A stretch of 34,496 nt of DNA from Burkholderiaceae bacterium. GTDB taxonomy: Bacteria; Pseudomonadota; Gammaproteobacteria; Burkholderiales; Burkholderiaceae_E. The position numbers were made by a program, and so were the translations under genes. The DNA lies in NCBI GenBank assembly GCA_024643785.1, contig JAHEMI010000017.1:1-34496 (forward strand), written 5' to 3'. Positions within the stretch are counted from its first letter, which is position 1, and each line of letters starts with the position of its first letter. Positions 17,983-26,817 of this stretch are shown in pieces. Below the pieces are notes generated by a model that made no database searches, had not been told where the DNA came from, and worked only from the letters and a program-made list of their open reading frames with translations.

Positions 17983-20667
17983 TCAGCCGCGGGCGCCGCG
18001 CTTCGCGCCCGGCACGAGGAGTGCCTGGCGCGCCGCCGCGGCGATGCTCGCTGCATCGACCCCGAAGAATTCGCGCAACGCCGCACGGGTATCGCTGCGC
18101 CCAAAGCCGTCAGTGCCCAGCGTGACGTACTTGCGCTTCGCGGGCACGAACGCCCTGATGCTCTCGGGCACCGCGCGCACGTAGTCGCTGGCAGCGACCA
18201 CCGGACCGGCGCCGCCGCCCAGCAGTTCGCTGATCCAGGGCACCCGCGCCGCGCCCTTCTTGCCCGGCGCGGCTGGTTCGCAGGCCATGCCGTCGCGGGC
18301 GAGCTCACTCCAGCTGGTGACGCTGAGCACATCGACCGCGATGCCGGCAGCCGCCAGTTCGGCGGCTGCGCTCAGGGCCTCGGGCAGGATGGCGCCCGAC
18401 GCGAGCAAGGTCACCTGTCCCGCTGAACCATTGCCCTCCAAACGCTGCAACCGGTAGGCGCCGCGAATCACGTCGGCGGCGCGCTCCGGGGGCAAGTCGG
18501 GCTGGACGTAGTTCTCGTTCATCACCGTCACGTAGTAGAAGACGTCGCGCTGCTCCTCGAGCATCTCGCGCATGCCGTGATCGATGATCACCGCCAGCTC
18601 GCCGGCGAACGCCGGATCCCAGGCGCGGCAGTTCGGGATCGTCGCCGCCCAGAGGTGGCTGCTGCCGTCCTGGTGCTGCAAGCCTTCGCCGCCAAGCGTA
18701 GTCCGGCCCGAGGTCGCGCCCAGCAGGAAACCCCGCGGACGCTGGTCCGCGGCCGCCCAGATCTGGTCGCCAACCCGCTGGAAGCCGAACATCGAGTAGT
18801 AGATGTAGAACGGCAGCATCGCGACGCCGTGGACGCTGTAGCTGGTGGCCGCAGCCGTCCAGCTCGCCAGCGCTCCGGCCTCGTTGATCCCCTCCTCGAT
18901 GATCTGGCCCTCGCGGGCCTCGCGATAGCTCAGCACCGAGCCGATGTCCTCGGGCGCATAACGCTGGCCGACGCTCGAGTAGATGCCGACCTGCTTGAAC
19001 AGGTTGGCCATCCCGAAGGTGCGTGCCTCGTCGGCGACGATCGGCACGATGCGCGCTCCCAGGACGGGATTCTTGAGCAGGGCACCCAGCATCCGCACGA
19101 AAGCCATCGTGGTGCTCATTTCGCGCTTGCCGGTCACCAGCGCAAACTGGGCGTATTGCCCAATCGGTGGCACGGCGACCAGCTCGCAGTCGGTCCGGCG
19201 CGCCGGGAGGTAGCCGCCGAGACGTTCGCGCTGCTGGTGCAGGTAGCGCATCTCCGCGGAGTCGGGCCCCGGTCGGTAGAAGCTAAGCGTGCGCACCTGT
19301 TCGTCGGAGAGCGGCAGGTCGAAGCGGTTGCGGAACGCGATCAGATCGGTTTCCTCGAGGCTCTTCTGGGAATGCGTGGTCATCCGGCCCTGCGCCGCCG
19401 GCCCCATCCCGTAGCCCTTCTTGGTCTGGGCCAGCACCACGGTGGGCTGCCCGGTGTGCGCGGCCGCAGCGGCATAGGCCGCGTGGATCTTGACGATGTC
19501 GTGGCCGCCGCGCTTGAGCCGGTCGATCTGCTCGTCGGTCATGCCCTGCGCCAGCCTGGCCAGCTCGGGATCCTGGCCGAAGAAATTCTCGCGGTTGTAA
19601 CGCCCGTCGCGCGCCGCGAAAGTCTGCATCTGGCCGTCGACAGTGCCGGCGAAAGCCCGCACCAGGGCACCGCTGTGATCGCGCGCGAACAGCCCGTCCC
19701 AGTCGCTGCCCCAGACCAGCTTGATCACGTTCCAGCCCGCGCCGGCAAAGAGTTTCTCGAGCTCGTCGATGATCCGGCCGTTGCCGCGCACCGGGCCGTC
19801 GAGCCGCTGGAGATTGCAGTTGATCACCCAGACCAGGTTATCGAGTCCCTCGCGCGCCGCCAGCGTCAGCGCGCTCATCGATTCCGGCTCGTCCATCTCG
19901 CCGTCGCCGAACAGCCCCCAGACCTTGCGGCCGGTGCAATCGAGCAGCTGGCGATGGGTCAGGTAGCGCATGAACCGGGCATGGAAGATCGAGCTGATCG
20001 GACCGATGCCCATCGAGCCGGTGGGGAACTGCCAGAAATCTGGCATCAGGTAGGGATGGGGGTAGCTGCTCAAGCCCCGCGCCCCGTGCCGGGGAGCGCT
20101 CAACTCCTGGCGATAGAAGCCGAGATCGGCTTCTTCGAGCCGCCCTTCGAGATAGGCCCGGGCGTACACGCCCGGAGCGCTGTGCGGCTGCAGGAACACC
20201 AGGTCGCCGTGGCGCGCGCGCTCGGCCGGGGCGCCCGGGCTGTCCGTGGCCGAGGCGTCGCCGCCCCGGTCGCCGCGGAAGAAGTGGTTGAAGCCGGTCT
20301 CGAACAGGTCGGCTGCACTGGCATAGCTCGCGATATGCCCGCCCAGTTCGCCGTAAGCCTGGTTGGCGCGGGCCACCATCGCCAGCGCGTTCCAGCGCAT
20401 CAGCGCCGCCAGCCGCTCCTCGATCGCCAGGTCACCGGGGAACACCGGCTGATCGGCGACGTCGATGGTGTTGACATACGGGGTGGCCAGTTCGGGACGC
20501 CAGCCGACCCGGCGCTCACGGGCAACTCTGACCAGTTCGTCGAGAATCCAGCCGGCGCGCTCGGGCCCATGGGCATCGACGAGCGCCGCGAAGGCCTCGC
20601 GCCATTCAATCGTTTCCTGCGGATCGGGGTCCTGGACCCCGTCGGTCGTCTTCGGTTCCTCGCTCAC
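17983..20667 (-). CDS. AceE-type (homodimeric) 2-oxoacid dehydrogenase E1
   Basis: About 894 residues, close to E. coli AceE (887). It decarboxylates pyruvate or a related 2-oxoacid with thiamine diphosphate and passes the acyl group to a lipoyl E2. Visible are DPDPQET-EW near the N-terminus, H111 and H128 in GGHIAS and FNHFF, the TPP motif GDGEMDEPE (254-262) with CNLQRLDGPV, and QHQDGSSHL. The active-centre loop reads GRMTTHSQKSLEE, unlike the E. coli GKNIAHQVKKM, and an extra segment (~133-153) follows FNHFFRG. I chose the GTG at 20667, one of three tandem GTGs; the frame stays open to 21048 but is meaningless there. No E2 or E3 gene is in the window, so the substrate may be 2-oxobutyrate or another acid. 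Confidence 0.9.
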   Translation of the reverse strand: MSEEPKTTDGVQDPDPQETIEWREAFAALVDAHGPERAGWILDELVRVARERRVGWRPELATPYVNTIDVADQPVFPGDLAIEERLAALMRWNALAMVARANQAYGELGGHIASYASAADLFETGFNHFFRGDRGGDASATDSPGAPAERARHGDLVFLQPHSAPGVYARAYLEGRLEEADLGFYRQELSAPRHGARGLSSYPHPYLMPDFWQFPTGSMGIGPISSIFHARFMRYLTHRQLLDCTGRKVWGLFGDGEMDEPESMSALTLAAREGLDNLVWVINCNLQRLDGPVRGNGRIIDELEKLFAGAGWNVIKLVWGSDWDGLFARDHSGALVRAFAGTVDGQMQTFAARDGRYNRENFFGQDPELARLAQGMTDEQIDRLKRGGHDIVKIHAAYAAAAAHTGQPTVVLAQTKKGYGMGPAAQGRMTTHSQKSLEETDLIAFRNRFDLPLSDEQVRTLSFYRPGPDSAEMRYLHQQRERLGGYLPARRTDCELVAVPPIGQYAQFALVTGKREMSTTMAFVRMLGALLKNPVLGARIVPIVADEARTFGMANLFKQVGIYSSVGQRYAPEDIGSVLSYREAREGQIIEEGINEAGALASWTAAATSYSVHGVAMLPFYIYYSMFGFQRVGDQIWAAADQRPRGFLLGATSGRTTLGGEGLQHQDGSSHLWAATIPNCRAWDPAFAGELAVIIDHGMREMLEEQRDVFYYVTVMNENYVQPDLPPERAADVIRGAYRLQRLEGNGSAGQVTLLASGAILPEALSAAAELAAAGIAVDVLSVTSWSELARDGMACEPAAPGKKGAARVPWISELLGGGAGPVVAASDYVRAVPESIRAFVPAKRKYVTLGTDGFGRSDTRAALREFFGVDAASIAAAARQALLVPGAKRGARG

Positions 20668-20763
20668 CACCACCCCCAGCAGCCACCGCGCGCACCGCGC
20701 CACCCCCGAGATTACACTTGGTCGGCGACGACAGCCTACCCAACTTCGAGCGAGGTATCCACG

Positions 20764-21459
20764 ATGAAACTCCCGGCCACCCTGATTGCCATCACGCTGC
20801 TGGCCGCCGGCGCGGCTCCCGTCTTCGCCGAATCCGGCGCTGCGCCGGCCGCACCGGTGCTGCGGCTGAGCGCCGAAACCGTCCGCCGGGTCAGCGTCGA
20901 CGAGATGACGGTGACCGTCGCCAGCGAGCGCACCGGCGAGGCCCCCGGCGCGCTCAACTCGCAAGTGCTCGCACAGCTCGAGGCCGCACTCGCCGAGGCC
21001 CGCCGCACCCCCGGGGTAGTCGCCCGGCTGGGCAACCTGCAGACGCAACCGGCGCCGCGCGGCCGGCCCGGCCCGTGGCAGGTGCGCGGCGAAGTCATCC
21101 TCGAAGCTCGTGATTTCCGCGCACTGGGCGAGCTGGCCGGACGGTTGGCCCAGCGCCTGCAGATCAGTTCGGTCCGCTTTGGCCTCTCCGGCGACCGGCG
21201 GCGCGCGGTGGAGCAGGAGCTGCTCGCCGAGGCCGCGGCGGCGTTCCAGGACAAGGCGGGTGCCGCGGCGCGGGCTTTTGGCTTTCGCAACTACCGGATC
21301 GGCGAAATCACGCTCGGCACCGCGGGGCCGCGCCCGGGCCCGCTCGTGATGAGGATGGCTGCGAGCGCCGAGGCGGCGATCGGGGTTCCGACCGAGGGCG
21401 GCGAGGCCGAGGTCCAGGTTCGGGTCGAGGGCACGGTGCTGCTGCTGGCGGCACCCTAG
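20764..21459 (+). CDS. SIMPL-domain (DUF541) exported protein
   Basis: 231 residues. A clear signal peptide ends near VFA-E (residue 22). The remainder fits the SIMPL/DUF541 pattern: a first strand LRLSAETVRRVSVDEMTVTV, a long helix rich in A, L and E, the repeat-like VRGEVILEARDF and ISSVRFGLS, and a helix with QDKAGAAARAFGFRNYRIGEI. It is expected in the periplasm or on the outer membrane; the biochemical role of the family is not established. The ATG at 20764 has GAGG about 10 bases upstream. It is divergent from the AceE-type gene across 96 bases in which I find no convincing promoter. Confidence 0.85.
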   Translation: MKLPATLIAITLLAAGAAPVFAESGAAPAAPVLRLSAETVRRVSVDEMTVTVASERTGEAPGALNSQVLAQLEAALAEARRTPGVVARLGNLQTQPAPRGRPGPWQVRGEVILEARDFRALGELAGRLAQRLQISSVRFGLSGDRRRAVEQELLAEAAAAFQDKAGAAARAFGFRNYRIGEITLGTAGPRPGPLVMRMAASAEAAIGVPTEGGEAEVQVRVEGTVLLLAAP

Positions 21460-21521
21460 CCCGGCCGCGCTGCCAGCCAGCTAGAATGGGCCGAACAGCA
21501 GGCATCAAGAGGAGCCAGGTC

Positions 21522-22151
21522 ATGAGCATCGAACTATTCACCTTCGACACCCCCAACGGCCGCAAGATCAGCGTCGCCCTCGAGGAAATGGGATTGCCCT
21601 ACACCGTGAAGGTGATCGACATCCGCAAGGGGGAACAGTTCAACGAGGACTTCCTGCGGATCAGCCCCAACAACAAGATTCCGGCGATCATCGACCCCGA
21701 CGGACCGGGCGGCTCACCGGTGAGCGTGTTCGAGTCGGGCGCGATCCTGCTCTACCTCGGGGAGAAGACCGGCAGGTTCCTGCCGCGCGACCTGCGCGCG
21801 CGCGTCCCGGTGCTCGAGTGGCTGATGTTCCAGGTCGGCGGGTTCGGTCCCGCGCCGGGCCAGGTCCACCATTACGCCGGCCTGGAAAACGAGGCCGACC
21901 AGCGCTACGGTCTCGAGCGCTTCATGAAGGAGACGCGCCGCCTCTATGGGGTGATGGACCGCCGGCTGGCGCAGCACGAGTTCTTTGCCGATGAAATCTC
22001 GATCGCCGACTTTGCCATCGTTGGCTGGGTCTGGCGCCACCAGCGTCACCGCGTCGACCTTGCCGACTTCCCGAACGTCGCACGCTGGTACGCGGCAATG
22101 ATGGCCCGGCCCGGCGTGCAGCGCGGTTTCCAGGTCAAGCTCAGTCCCTGA
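21522..22151 (+). CDS. Glutathione S-transferase-like protein (Nu-class/YfcG type)
   Basis: 209 residues. The N-terminal thioredoxin-like domain contains TPNGRKISVALEE with T10 and N12 where the Nu-class proteins contact glutathione, then LRISPNNKIPAI and the ESGAILLYLGEK motif. The helical C-terminal domain has RLAQHEFFADEISIADFAI, a typical GST N-capping region. Nu-class enzymes act mainly as disulfide-bond or peroxide reductases rather than classical transferases. The ATG at 21522 follows AGAGGAG. It lies 62 bases after the SIMPL gene; a TAGAAT at 21482-21487 could be a -10 box, but no good -35 accompanies it. Confidence 0.92.
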   Translation: MSIELFTFDTPNGRKISVALEEMGLPYTVKVIDIRKGEQFNEDFLRISPNNKIPAIIDPDGPGGSPVSVFESGAILLYLGEKTGRFLPRDLRARVPVLEWLMFQVGGFGPAPGQVHHYAGLENEADQRYGLERFMKETRRLYGVMDRRLAQHEFFADEISIADFAIVGWVWRHQRHRVDLADFPNVARWYAAMMARPGVQRGFQVKLSP

Positions 22152-22239
22152 CAGCGGCGAATTGGGGTACCATGCCGCCGCGCCCCGGCGGACCACGCCA
22201 GCGGCCAAGCTGCCATTGCCATTTCGTGGAGGCCAAATC

Positions 22240-23382
22240 ATGAACAAGACCTTGATCGTAACCATCGTCGGCGCCCTCCTGCTGACGTCGTGCAGCAAGA
22301 GCGAGCCCCCCAAGGCAGCCGCCGAGAAGGCGGCGAGCACCGCAGCGCCGGCCGAAGAGAAGCTGCTCAACGTCTACAACTGGCCTGACTACATCGCCGG
22401 GGACATGCTGGCGGAGTTCACCAAGGCTACCGGGATCAAGGTCAACTACCAGACGTTCGAGAACAACGAGAGCCTGCAGGCCAAGCTGGTCGCCGGCAAC
22501 TCCGGCTACGACATCGTCGTGCCCGGCGCGGTCTTCGCAAAATCGCAGATCGAGGCCGGCCTGCTGCGCAAACTCGACAAGTCGCAGATTGCCAACCTCG
22601 TCAACCTCGACCCGGCCATCATGGCCAAGCTCGACAAGGTCGACCCGGGCAACGAGTACCTGGTGCCCTGGGCCTGGAGCTTCACCACGGTGGGGATCAA
22701 CAAGACCAAGGCGGCCAAGGCCCTCGGTGACCTGGCGATGCCCGACAACGCCTGGGACCTGGTGTTCAATCCCAAGTACACCGCGCGGCTCGCTGCCTGC
22801 GGCATCGCCTTCCTTGACTCGCCAACTGAAATTCTGCCGCCGGCGCTGCACTACATCGGCAAGGATGCCTATTCGGACGATCCGGCCGACCACAAGGCCG
22901 CTGGCGAGATGCTGGCCAAGGTTCGCAAGGACATCCGCTTCTTCTCGAGCACGATGATCGATGACATCGCCACCGGCCGGGCCTGCGTGGTACTGGGCTG
23001 GGCGGGCGACATCAACATCGCCCGCACCCGCGCGATCGAGAACAAGAGCGGCTTCGAGATCGAAGCGCTGGTGCCCAAGACCGGGGCGCCGATCTTCTTC
23101 GACAGCCTGGCGGTCCCCAAGGATGCCGGCCACCCCAACAATGCGATGGCATTCATCGACTTCTTCCTGCGCCCGGAGATCTCCGCGGCGCTGACCAACG
23201 AGTTGAGCTATCCGACGGCCAACAAGGCCAGCGTCAAGCTGGTGCGCCCCGAGGTTGCCGGAAACCCGTCGGTGTTCCTCAGCGAGCAGGCGCTCGGCAC
23301 GATGGTTTCGCCCTCGAGCCTGAGCAACTCGGCGCGCGCCTCGATGACCGGCGTCTACACCGGCTTCAAGAAGGGCAACTAG
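22240..23382 (+). CDS. potF: Polyamine ABC importer binding protein (PotF/PotD-like lipoprotein)
   Basis: 380 residues. The N-terminus has a short signal peptide with lipobox LTSC, so C18 would be lipidated, followed by a flexible K/A/E/P-rich linker to residue ~40. The mature domain starts LLNVYNWPDYIAGDML, the hallmark of PotD/PotF proteins, and includes NSGYDIVVPG, NEYLVPWAWSFTTVGIN and a GWAGDINIA segment. It binds putrescine or spermidine and delivers it to PotGHI. In enterobacteria PotF is soluble; membrane anchoring here is a variation. The ATG at 22240 has TGGAGG upstream. A strong hairpin follows before potG. Confidence 0.95.
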   Translation: MNKTLIVTIVGALLLTSCSKSEPPKAAAEKAASTAAPAEEKLLNVYNWPDYIAGDMLAEFTKATGIKVNYQTFENNESLQAKLVAGNSGYDIVVPGAVFAKSQIEAGLLRKLDKSQIANLVNLDPAIMAKLDKVDPGNEYLVPWAWSFTTVGINKTKAAKALGDLAMPDNAWDLVFNPKYTARLAACGIAFLDSPTEILPPALHYIGKDAYSDDPADHKAAGEMLAKVRKDIRFFSSTMIDDIATGRACVVLGWAGDINIARTRAIENKSGFEIEALVPKTGAPIFFDSLAVPKDAGHPNNAMAFIDFFLRPEISAALTNELSYPTANKASVKLVRPEVAGNPSVFLSEQALGTMVSPSSLSNSARASMTGVYTGFKKGN

Positions 23383-23413
23383 CACCAGACACGGAAATTT
23401 GTTGATCCACGAA

Positions 23414-23433
23414 CGGCTGGCGGAAGCCAGCCG
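23414..23433 (+). repeat. Stem-loop with GNRA-type loop between potF and potG
   Basis: CGGCTGGC (23414-23421) and GCCAGCCG (23426-23433) form a perfect 8-bp stem with loop GGAA. No T-run follows. It lies in the 81-base gap after the binding-protein gene, like the 2748-2779 hairpin in the other importer operon, and may stabilise the potF message or limit reading into potG. Confidence 0.65.
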
Positions 23434-23463
23434 CACGACTGGTTCTGAGGGCGAGACGAATCG

Positions 23464-24564
23464 ATGGTCGGTGATCCTGGTCAATCAGCAAGCTACCTGA
23501 GGATTGACAGCCTCTCCAAGAAGTTCGACACCGTCCTGGCGGTCGACGACGTCAGCCTGGACATTCCCCAGGGGCAGATCTTCGCGCTGCTCGGCAGTTC
23601 TGGCTGCGGCAAATCGACGCTGTTGCGGATGCTCGCCGGCTTCGAAACGCCCACTGCCGGGAAGATCCTGCTGGGCGGGCGTGATATCGCCACGCTGCCG
23701 CCCTACCAGCGCCCGATCAACATGATGTTCCAGTCCTATGCGCTGTTTCCGCACCTGAGCGTCTGGGAAAACGTCGCCTTCGGCCTCAAGCGCATGGCCA
23801 TGCCCAAGGACCAGATCGCTGCCCGGGTGACGCAGATGCTCGAGCTGGTCCAGCTGGGGAACCTCGCCAAACGCAAGCCGAGCACACTCTCGGGCGGGCA
23901 GCAGCAACGGGTCGCACTGGCCCGCAGCCTGGCCCGAAACCCGCAACTGCTGCTGCTCGACGAGCCGCTGGGCGCGCTCGACAAGAAACTGCGCCAGCAG
24001 ACCCAGTTCGAACTGAGCAGGATCATCTCCTCGGTCGGGGTCACCTGCGTGATGGTGACCCACGACCAGGAAGAGGCCATGACCATGGCCTCAAGGATCG
24101 CGGTGATGAGCGAAGGCCGGATCCTGCAGGTCGGCACGCCCAGCGAAATCTACGAATTCCCGAACTGCCGTTTCGTGGCCGATTTCATCGGCAACGTGAA
24201 CCTGCTCGACGGTACCCTCGCGGGGCGGCGCGACGGGCTGCGCGAAATCAGCGTCGGCTCCGCGACCATAGTCGCACCGGCCGGCGACGGCGCGCCCGGC
24301 GAAGCGATGGCGGTCGCGATTCGCCCCGAGAAGATCGGCATCGGCCTGGCCCAGCCCTCGGCAGTGGCCAACGTCCTCGCCGGCGTCGTCGAGGAAATCG
24401 CCTATCTCGGCAGCTTCAGCACCTACGTGGTCGCACTGCCGGGCCAGGGCACCCTGCGGGTGACCGAGGCCAATCGCTCGCACCGCGCCCAGGGGCCGAT
24501 CGCGCGCGGCGCCCAGGTCTGGTGCTGGTGGGACCCGCAGGCCTCGCTGGTCCTGACCTCATGA
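23464..24564 (+). CDS. potG: Polyamine ABC importer ATPase (PotG/PotA-like)
   Basis: 366 residues. The ATPase domain (~1-240) contains Walker A GSSGCGKST (44-52), Q-loop FQSYALFPHLSV, signature LSGGQQQR, Walker B LLLLDEPLGALD and H-loop VTHDQEEA. The C-terminal part (~245-366) is the TOBE/OB-like regulatory domain found in this family, ending GAQVWCWWDPQASLVL. It powers polyamine import with PotHI. The ATG at 23464 is preceded by GGCGAGACG. Its stop overlaps the potH start by ATGA. Confidence 0.96.
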   Translation: MVGDPGQSASYLRIDSLSKKFDTVLAVDDVSLDIPQGQIFALLGSSGCGKSTLLRMLAGFETPTAGKILLGGRDIATLPPYQRPINMMFQSYALFPHLSVWENVAFGLKRMAMPKDQIAARVTQMLELVQLGNLAKRKPSTLSGGQQQRVALARSLARNPQLLLLDEPLGALDKKLRQQTQFELSRIISSVGVTCVMVTHDQEEAMTMASRIAVMSEGRILQVGTPSEIYEFPNCRFVADFIGNVNLLDGTLAGRRDGLREISVGSATIVAPAGDGAPGEAMAVAIRPEKIGIGLAQPSAVANVLAGVVEEIAYLGSFSTYVVALPGQGTLRVTEANRSHRAQGPIARGAQVWCWWDPQASLVLTS

Positions 24565-25502
24565 ACGCGGCGGCCTCGGCCCCTCTGCGGCGCTTCGCGA
24601 TCAGGGGGCGGGACGCCGTTCTGGGCATCCCGTTCGTGTGGCTGATCATCTTCTTCGCGGTCCCGTTCCTGATCCTGCTGCGCATCAGCATCACCGACGT
24701 CGGCGAGCACCTCGACCCGTTCGCGCCGCTCATCGGAATGCACGACGGCAGCTGGCAGTTGCTCTGGAAACCGGAGAACTTCTTCTCCCTGGTGCGCGAT
24801 GCGCAAGGCCCCTGGGCGCCGACGCTCTATATCGAGTCCTACCTGCTGTCGATCAAGTACGCCGCCTGCACCACGGCGCTGTGCCTGCTGATCGGTTACC
24901 CGTTTGCCTATTTCATCGCCCGCACGAGGCCGGTGCTGCGCTCGCTGCTGCTGCTGCTGATCATGTTGCCCTTCTGGACCTCATTCCTGCTGCGGGTCTA
25001 CGCCTGGAAGGGAATCCTCGCCGACCAGGGCGTCGTCAACCAGATCTTTCTCGCGCTTGGGCTGATCGACCAGCCGATCCAGATGCTCTACACCGACGTC
25101 TCGATGCTGGTGGGCATGACCTACGTCTACCTGCCGTTCATGGTGCTGCCCCTGTACGCCAACCTGGTCAAGATGGACCTGCGCCTGATCGAGGCGTCGC
25201 AGGACCTGGGGGCCAGCGCCTGGAAGACCTTCTGGCTGATCACCGTGCCGCTATCGCGGGCGGGAATCCTGGCGGGCTCGCTGCTGGTGTTCGTGCCGAG
25301 CATGGGTGAATTCGTCATCCCGTCGTTGCTTGGCGGCGCCGAGAACCTGATGATCGGCCGCGTTGTCTGGGACGAAATGTTCAGCAGCAACAACTGGCCG
25401 CGCGCGAGCGCGCTGGCGATCACCATGATCATCCTGGTGGTGCTGCCGCTGGCGATCTACAACCAGCGTGTCGCCAGCAAGGTGCAAGGGGAAGCCCTGT
25501 GA
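24561..25502 (+). CDS. potH: Polyamine ABC importer permease PotH
   Basis: 313 residues with six predicted membrane helices. The first lies at ~25-45 (IPFVWLIIFFAVPFLILL) and is followed by a long periplasmic loop. The cytoplasmic EAA loop is visible as LIEASQDLGASAWKTFWLITVP, which docks on PotG. MLPFWTSFLLRVYAWKGIL is typical of PotH/PotB. The ATG at 24561 overlaps the potG stop; the open frame upstream to 24522 lies within potG. The stop overlaps the potI GTG. Confidence 0.95.
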   Translation: MNAAASAPLRRFAIRGRDAVLGIPFVWLIIFFAVPFLILLRISITDVGEHLDPFAPLIGMHDGSWQLLWKPENFFSLVRDAQGPWAPTLYIESYLLSIKYAACTTALCLLIGYPFAYFIARTRPVLRSLLLLLIMLPFWTSFLLRVYAWKGILADQGVVNQIFLALGLIDQPIQMLYTDVSMLVGMTYVYLPFMVLPLYANLVKMDLRLIEASQDLGASAWKTFWLITVPLSRAGILAGSLLVFVPSMGEFVIPSLLGGAENLMIGRVVWDEMFSSNNWPRASALAITMIILVVLPLAIYNQRVASKVQGEAL

Positions 25503-26326
25503 GCGCGCTCGCGCGCTGGTTCGGCGCCAACCTGTCCAGGATCTGGATGGCGGGGGTTTTCGCCTTCCTCTACCTGCCGCTCGCCTTCCTGGTGACTTTT
25601 TCGTTCAACAGCACCCGCCAGGACAGCGTGTTCACCGGCTTTTCGCTGCGCTGGTACCTGGCGCTGGCCGACGACACGCGCATCGTCGAAGGCTTCGCGC
25701 TGTCGCTGCGGGTCGCGCTGATCAGCGCGACCATGGCCACCGTGCTGGCCACGCTGGCGGCCTACGCGCTGGTGCGCTTTGGGCGCTTCCGGGGCCGGCC
25801 CATTTTTGCGGCGATGGTCAACGCGCCGCTGGTGATGCCGGAAGTGATCGTGGGCCTGTCGCTGCTGCTGCTGTTCGTCGGCGTGCAGCGCGTCATCGGC
25901 TGGCCGGACCGCGGTTCGGTGACCATCGTGCTCGGCCACACCCTGCTCGGCATGGCCTATGCGACGGTGGTAGTGATGTCCCGCCTGCAGGAGATGGACC
26001 CGGCGATGGAAGAGGCCGCGATGGATCTCGGCTGCCGGCCGGCACAGGTCTTCTTCCTGGTCACGCTGCCCAACATTTCGCAGGCCCTGGTGGCTGCCTG
26101 GCTGCTGACCTTCACGCTGTCGTTCGACGACGTGGTGGTCTCCGAGTTTCTCTCTGGTCCCGGGGTCACCACCCTGCCCCAGGTCATCTTCAGCTACGCC
26201 CGGCGAGGGGTCAACCCGTCGATCTACGCCGCCGCGACCCTGCTGATGTCGGCGGTAACGCTGGCGGTGGTGATCTACGGAGTGCGTTCGGCGCGGCGCG
26301 CCCGCGCGCTTGCCGCCACCCCCTAA
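25499..26326 (+). CDS. potI: Polyamine ABC importer permease PotI
   Basis: 275 residues, the usual PotI length. It has six membrane helices and an EAA loop MEEAAMDLGCRPAQVFFLVTLP. The FSFNSTRQDSVFTGFSLRWY segment after the first helix is characteristic of PotI/PotC. It starts with GTG overlapping the potH stop (GTGA), completing a potFGHI order. Its TAA stop lies 7 bases from the stop of the convergent rhodanese gene, and I see no hairpin terminator there. Confidence 0.95.
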   Translation: MSALARWFGANLSRIWMAGVFAFLYLPLAFLVTFSFNSTRQDSVFTGFSLRWYLALADDTRIVEGFALSLRVALISATMATVLATLAAYALVRFGRFRGRPIFAAMVNAPLVMPEVIVGLSLLLLFVGVQRVIGWPDRGSVTIVLGHTLLGMAYATVVVMSRLQEMDPAMEEAAMDLGCRPAQVFFLVTLPNISQALVAAWLLTFTLSFDDVVVSEFLSGPGVTTLPQVIFSYARRGVNPSIYAAATLLMSAVTLAVVIYGVRSARRARALAATP

Positions 26327-26333
26327 AGCCGGG

Positions 26334-26756
26334 TCAGTCGCGGACCACCGGCTGCCCCGCTGCAATCCAGCCGGAGATGCCCCGGGAGACGTTGTAGACC
26401 TTGGTGTAGCCGAGTTTCTCGACCAGGTAGCGCGACAGCACCCCCGAGCGGTTGCCGGTACGGCAGACCAGGATTACCGGCGCATCCTTGTCCACCGCTG
26501 AGGTCAGGCGCGGCAGGAAGTTCGGCGGCACCTGGCCGCTGGCGTCGATGAAAGTCAGGCGCCGGCTGCCGGCGATCACGCCGGTCTGCTGCCACTCGTC
26601 CGGCCGGCGCACGTCGTAGATCGGGACGCCGCTGGCGAGCAGCGCCTTCACTTCGTCGTTGCCGATCTGGTTGACCCCCGCGGCGAACGTCCCGCTCACC
26701 GTCAGCGTCAACAGCACGCCCCCGATCAGCCGCAGAAATCCCCTTCTCATTGCCAT
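26334..26756 (-). CDS. Periplasmic single-domain rhodanese
   Basis: 140 residues from the ATG at 26756. The N-terminus is a signal peptide (RRGFLRLIGGVLLTLTVSGTF, cleavage near FAA-G at residue 26). The rhodanese domain shows YDVRRPDEW and the active-site loop VCRTGNRS with C98 as the sulfur-carrying cysteine, ending YNVSRGISGWIAAG. It probably transfers sulfane sulfur or handles thiosulfate/persulfides in the periplasm. Several in-frame ATGs (26777, 26762, 26756, 26750) are possible; 26756 and 26750 give the cleanest signal peptide and have GGGG nearby. It follows the MFS gene by 61 bases. Confidence 0.9.
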   Translation of the reverse strand: MAMRRGFLRLIGGVLLTLTVSGTFAAGVNQIGNDEVKALLASGVPIYDVRRPDEWQQTGVIAGSRRLTFIDASGQVPPNFLPRLTSAVDKDAPVILVCRTGNRSGVLSRYLVEKLGYTKVYNVSRGISGWIAAGQPVVRD

Positions 26757-26817
26757 CCCCATGATTCCGAATCCCATCGACAAATTGACCCGCCCATCCG
26801 GGCCGGCCGCTGGCTGG

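Noticed and set aside
18577-20763. Very long plus-strand open frame opposite the AceE-type gene
   Set aside because: It is antisense to a clear enzyme gene, is rich in R, H, Q, E and A, and has no motif. High G+C keeps the opposite strand free of stops; only the part from 20764 (the SIMPL gene) is real.
20668-20763. Search for divergent promoters between the AceE-type and SIMPL genes
   Set aside because: Pairs such as TTACAC with CCTACC match the consensus too poorly to report.
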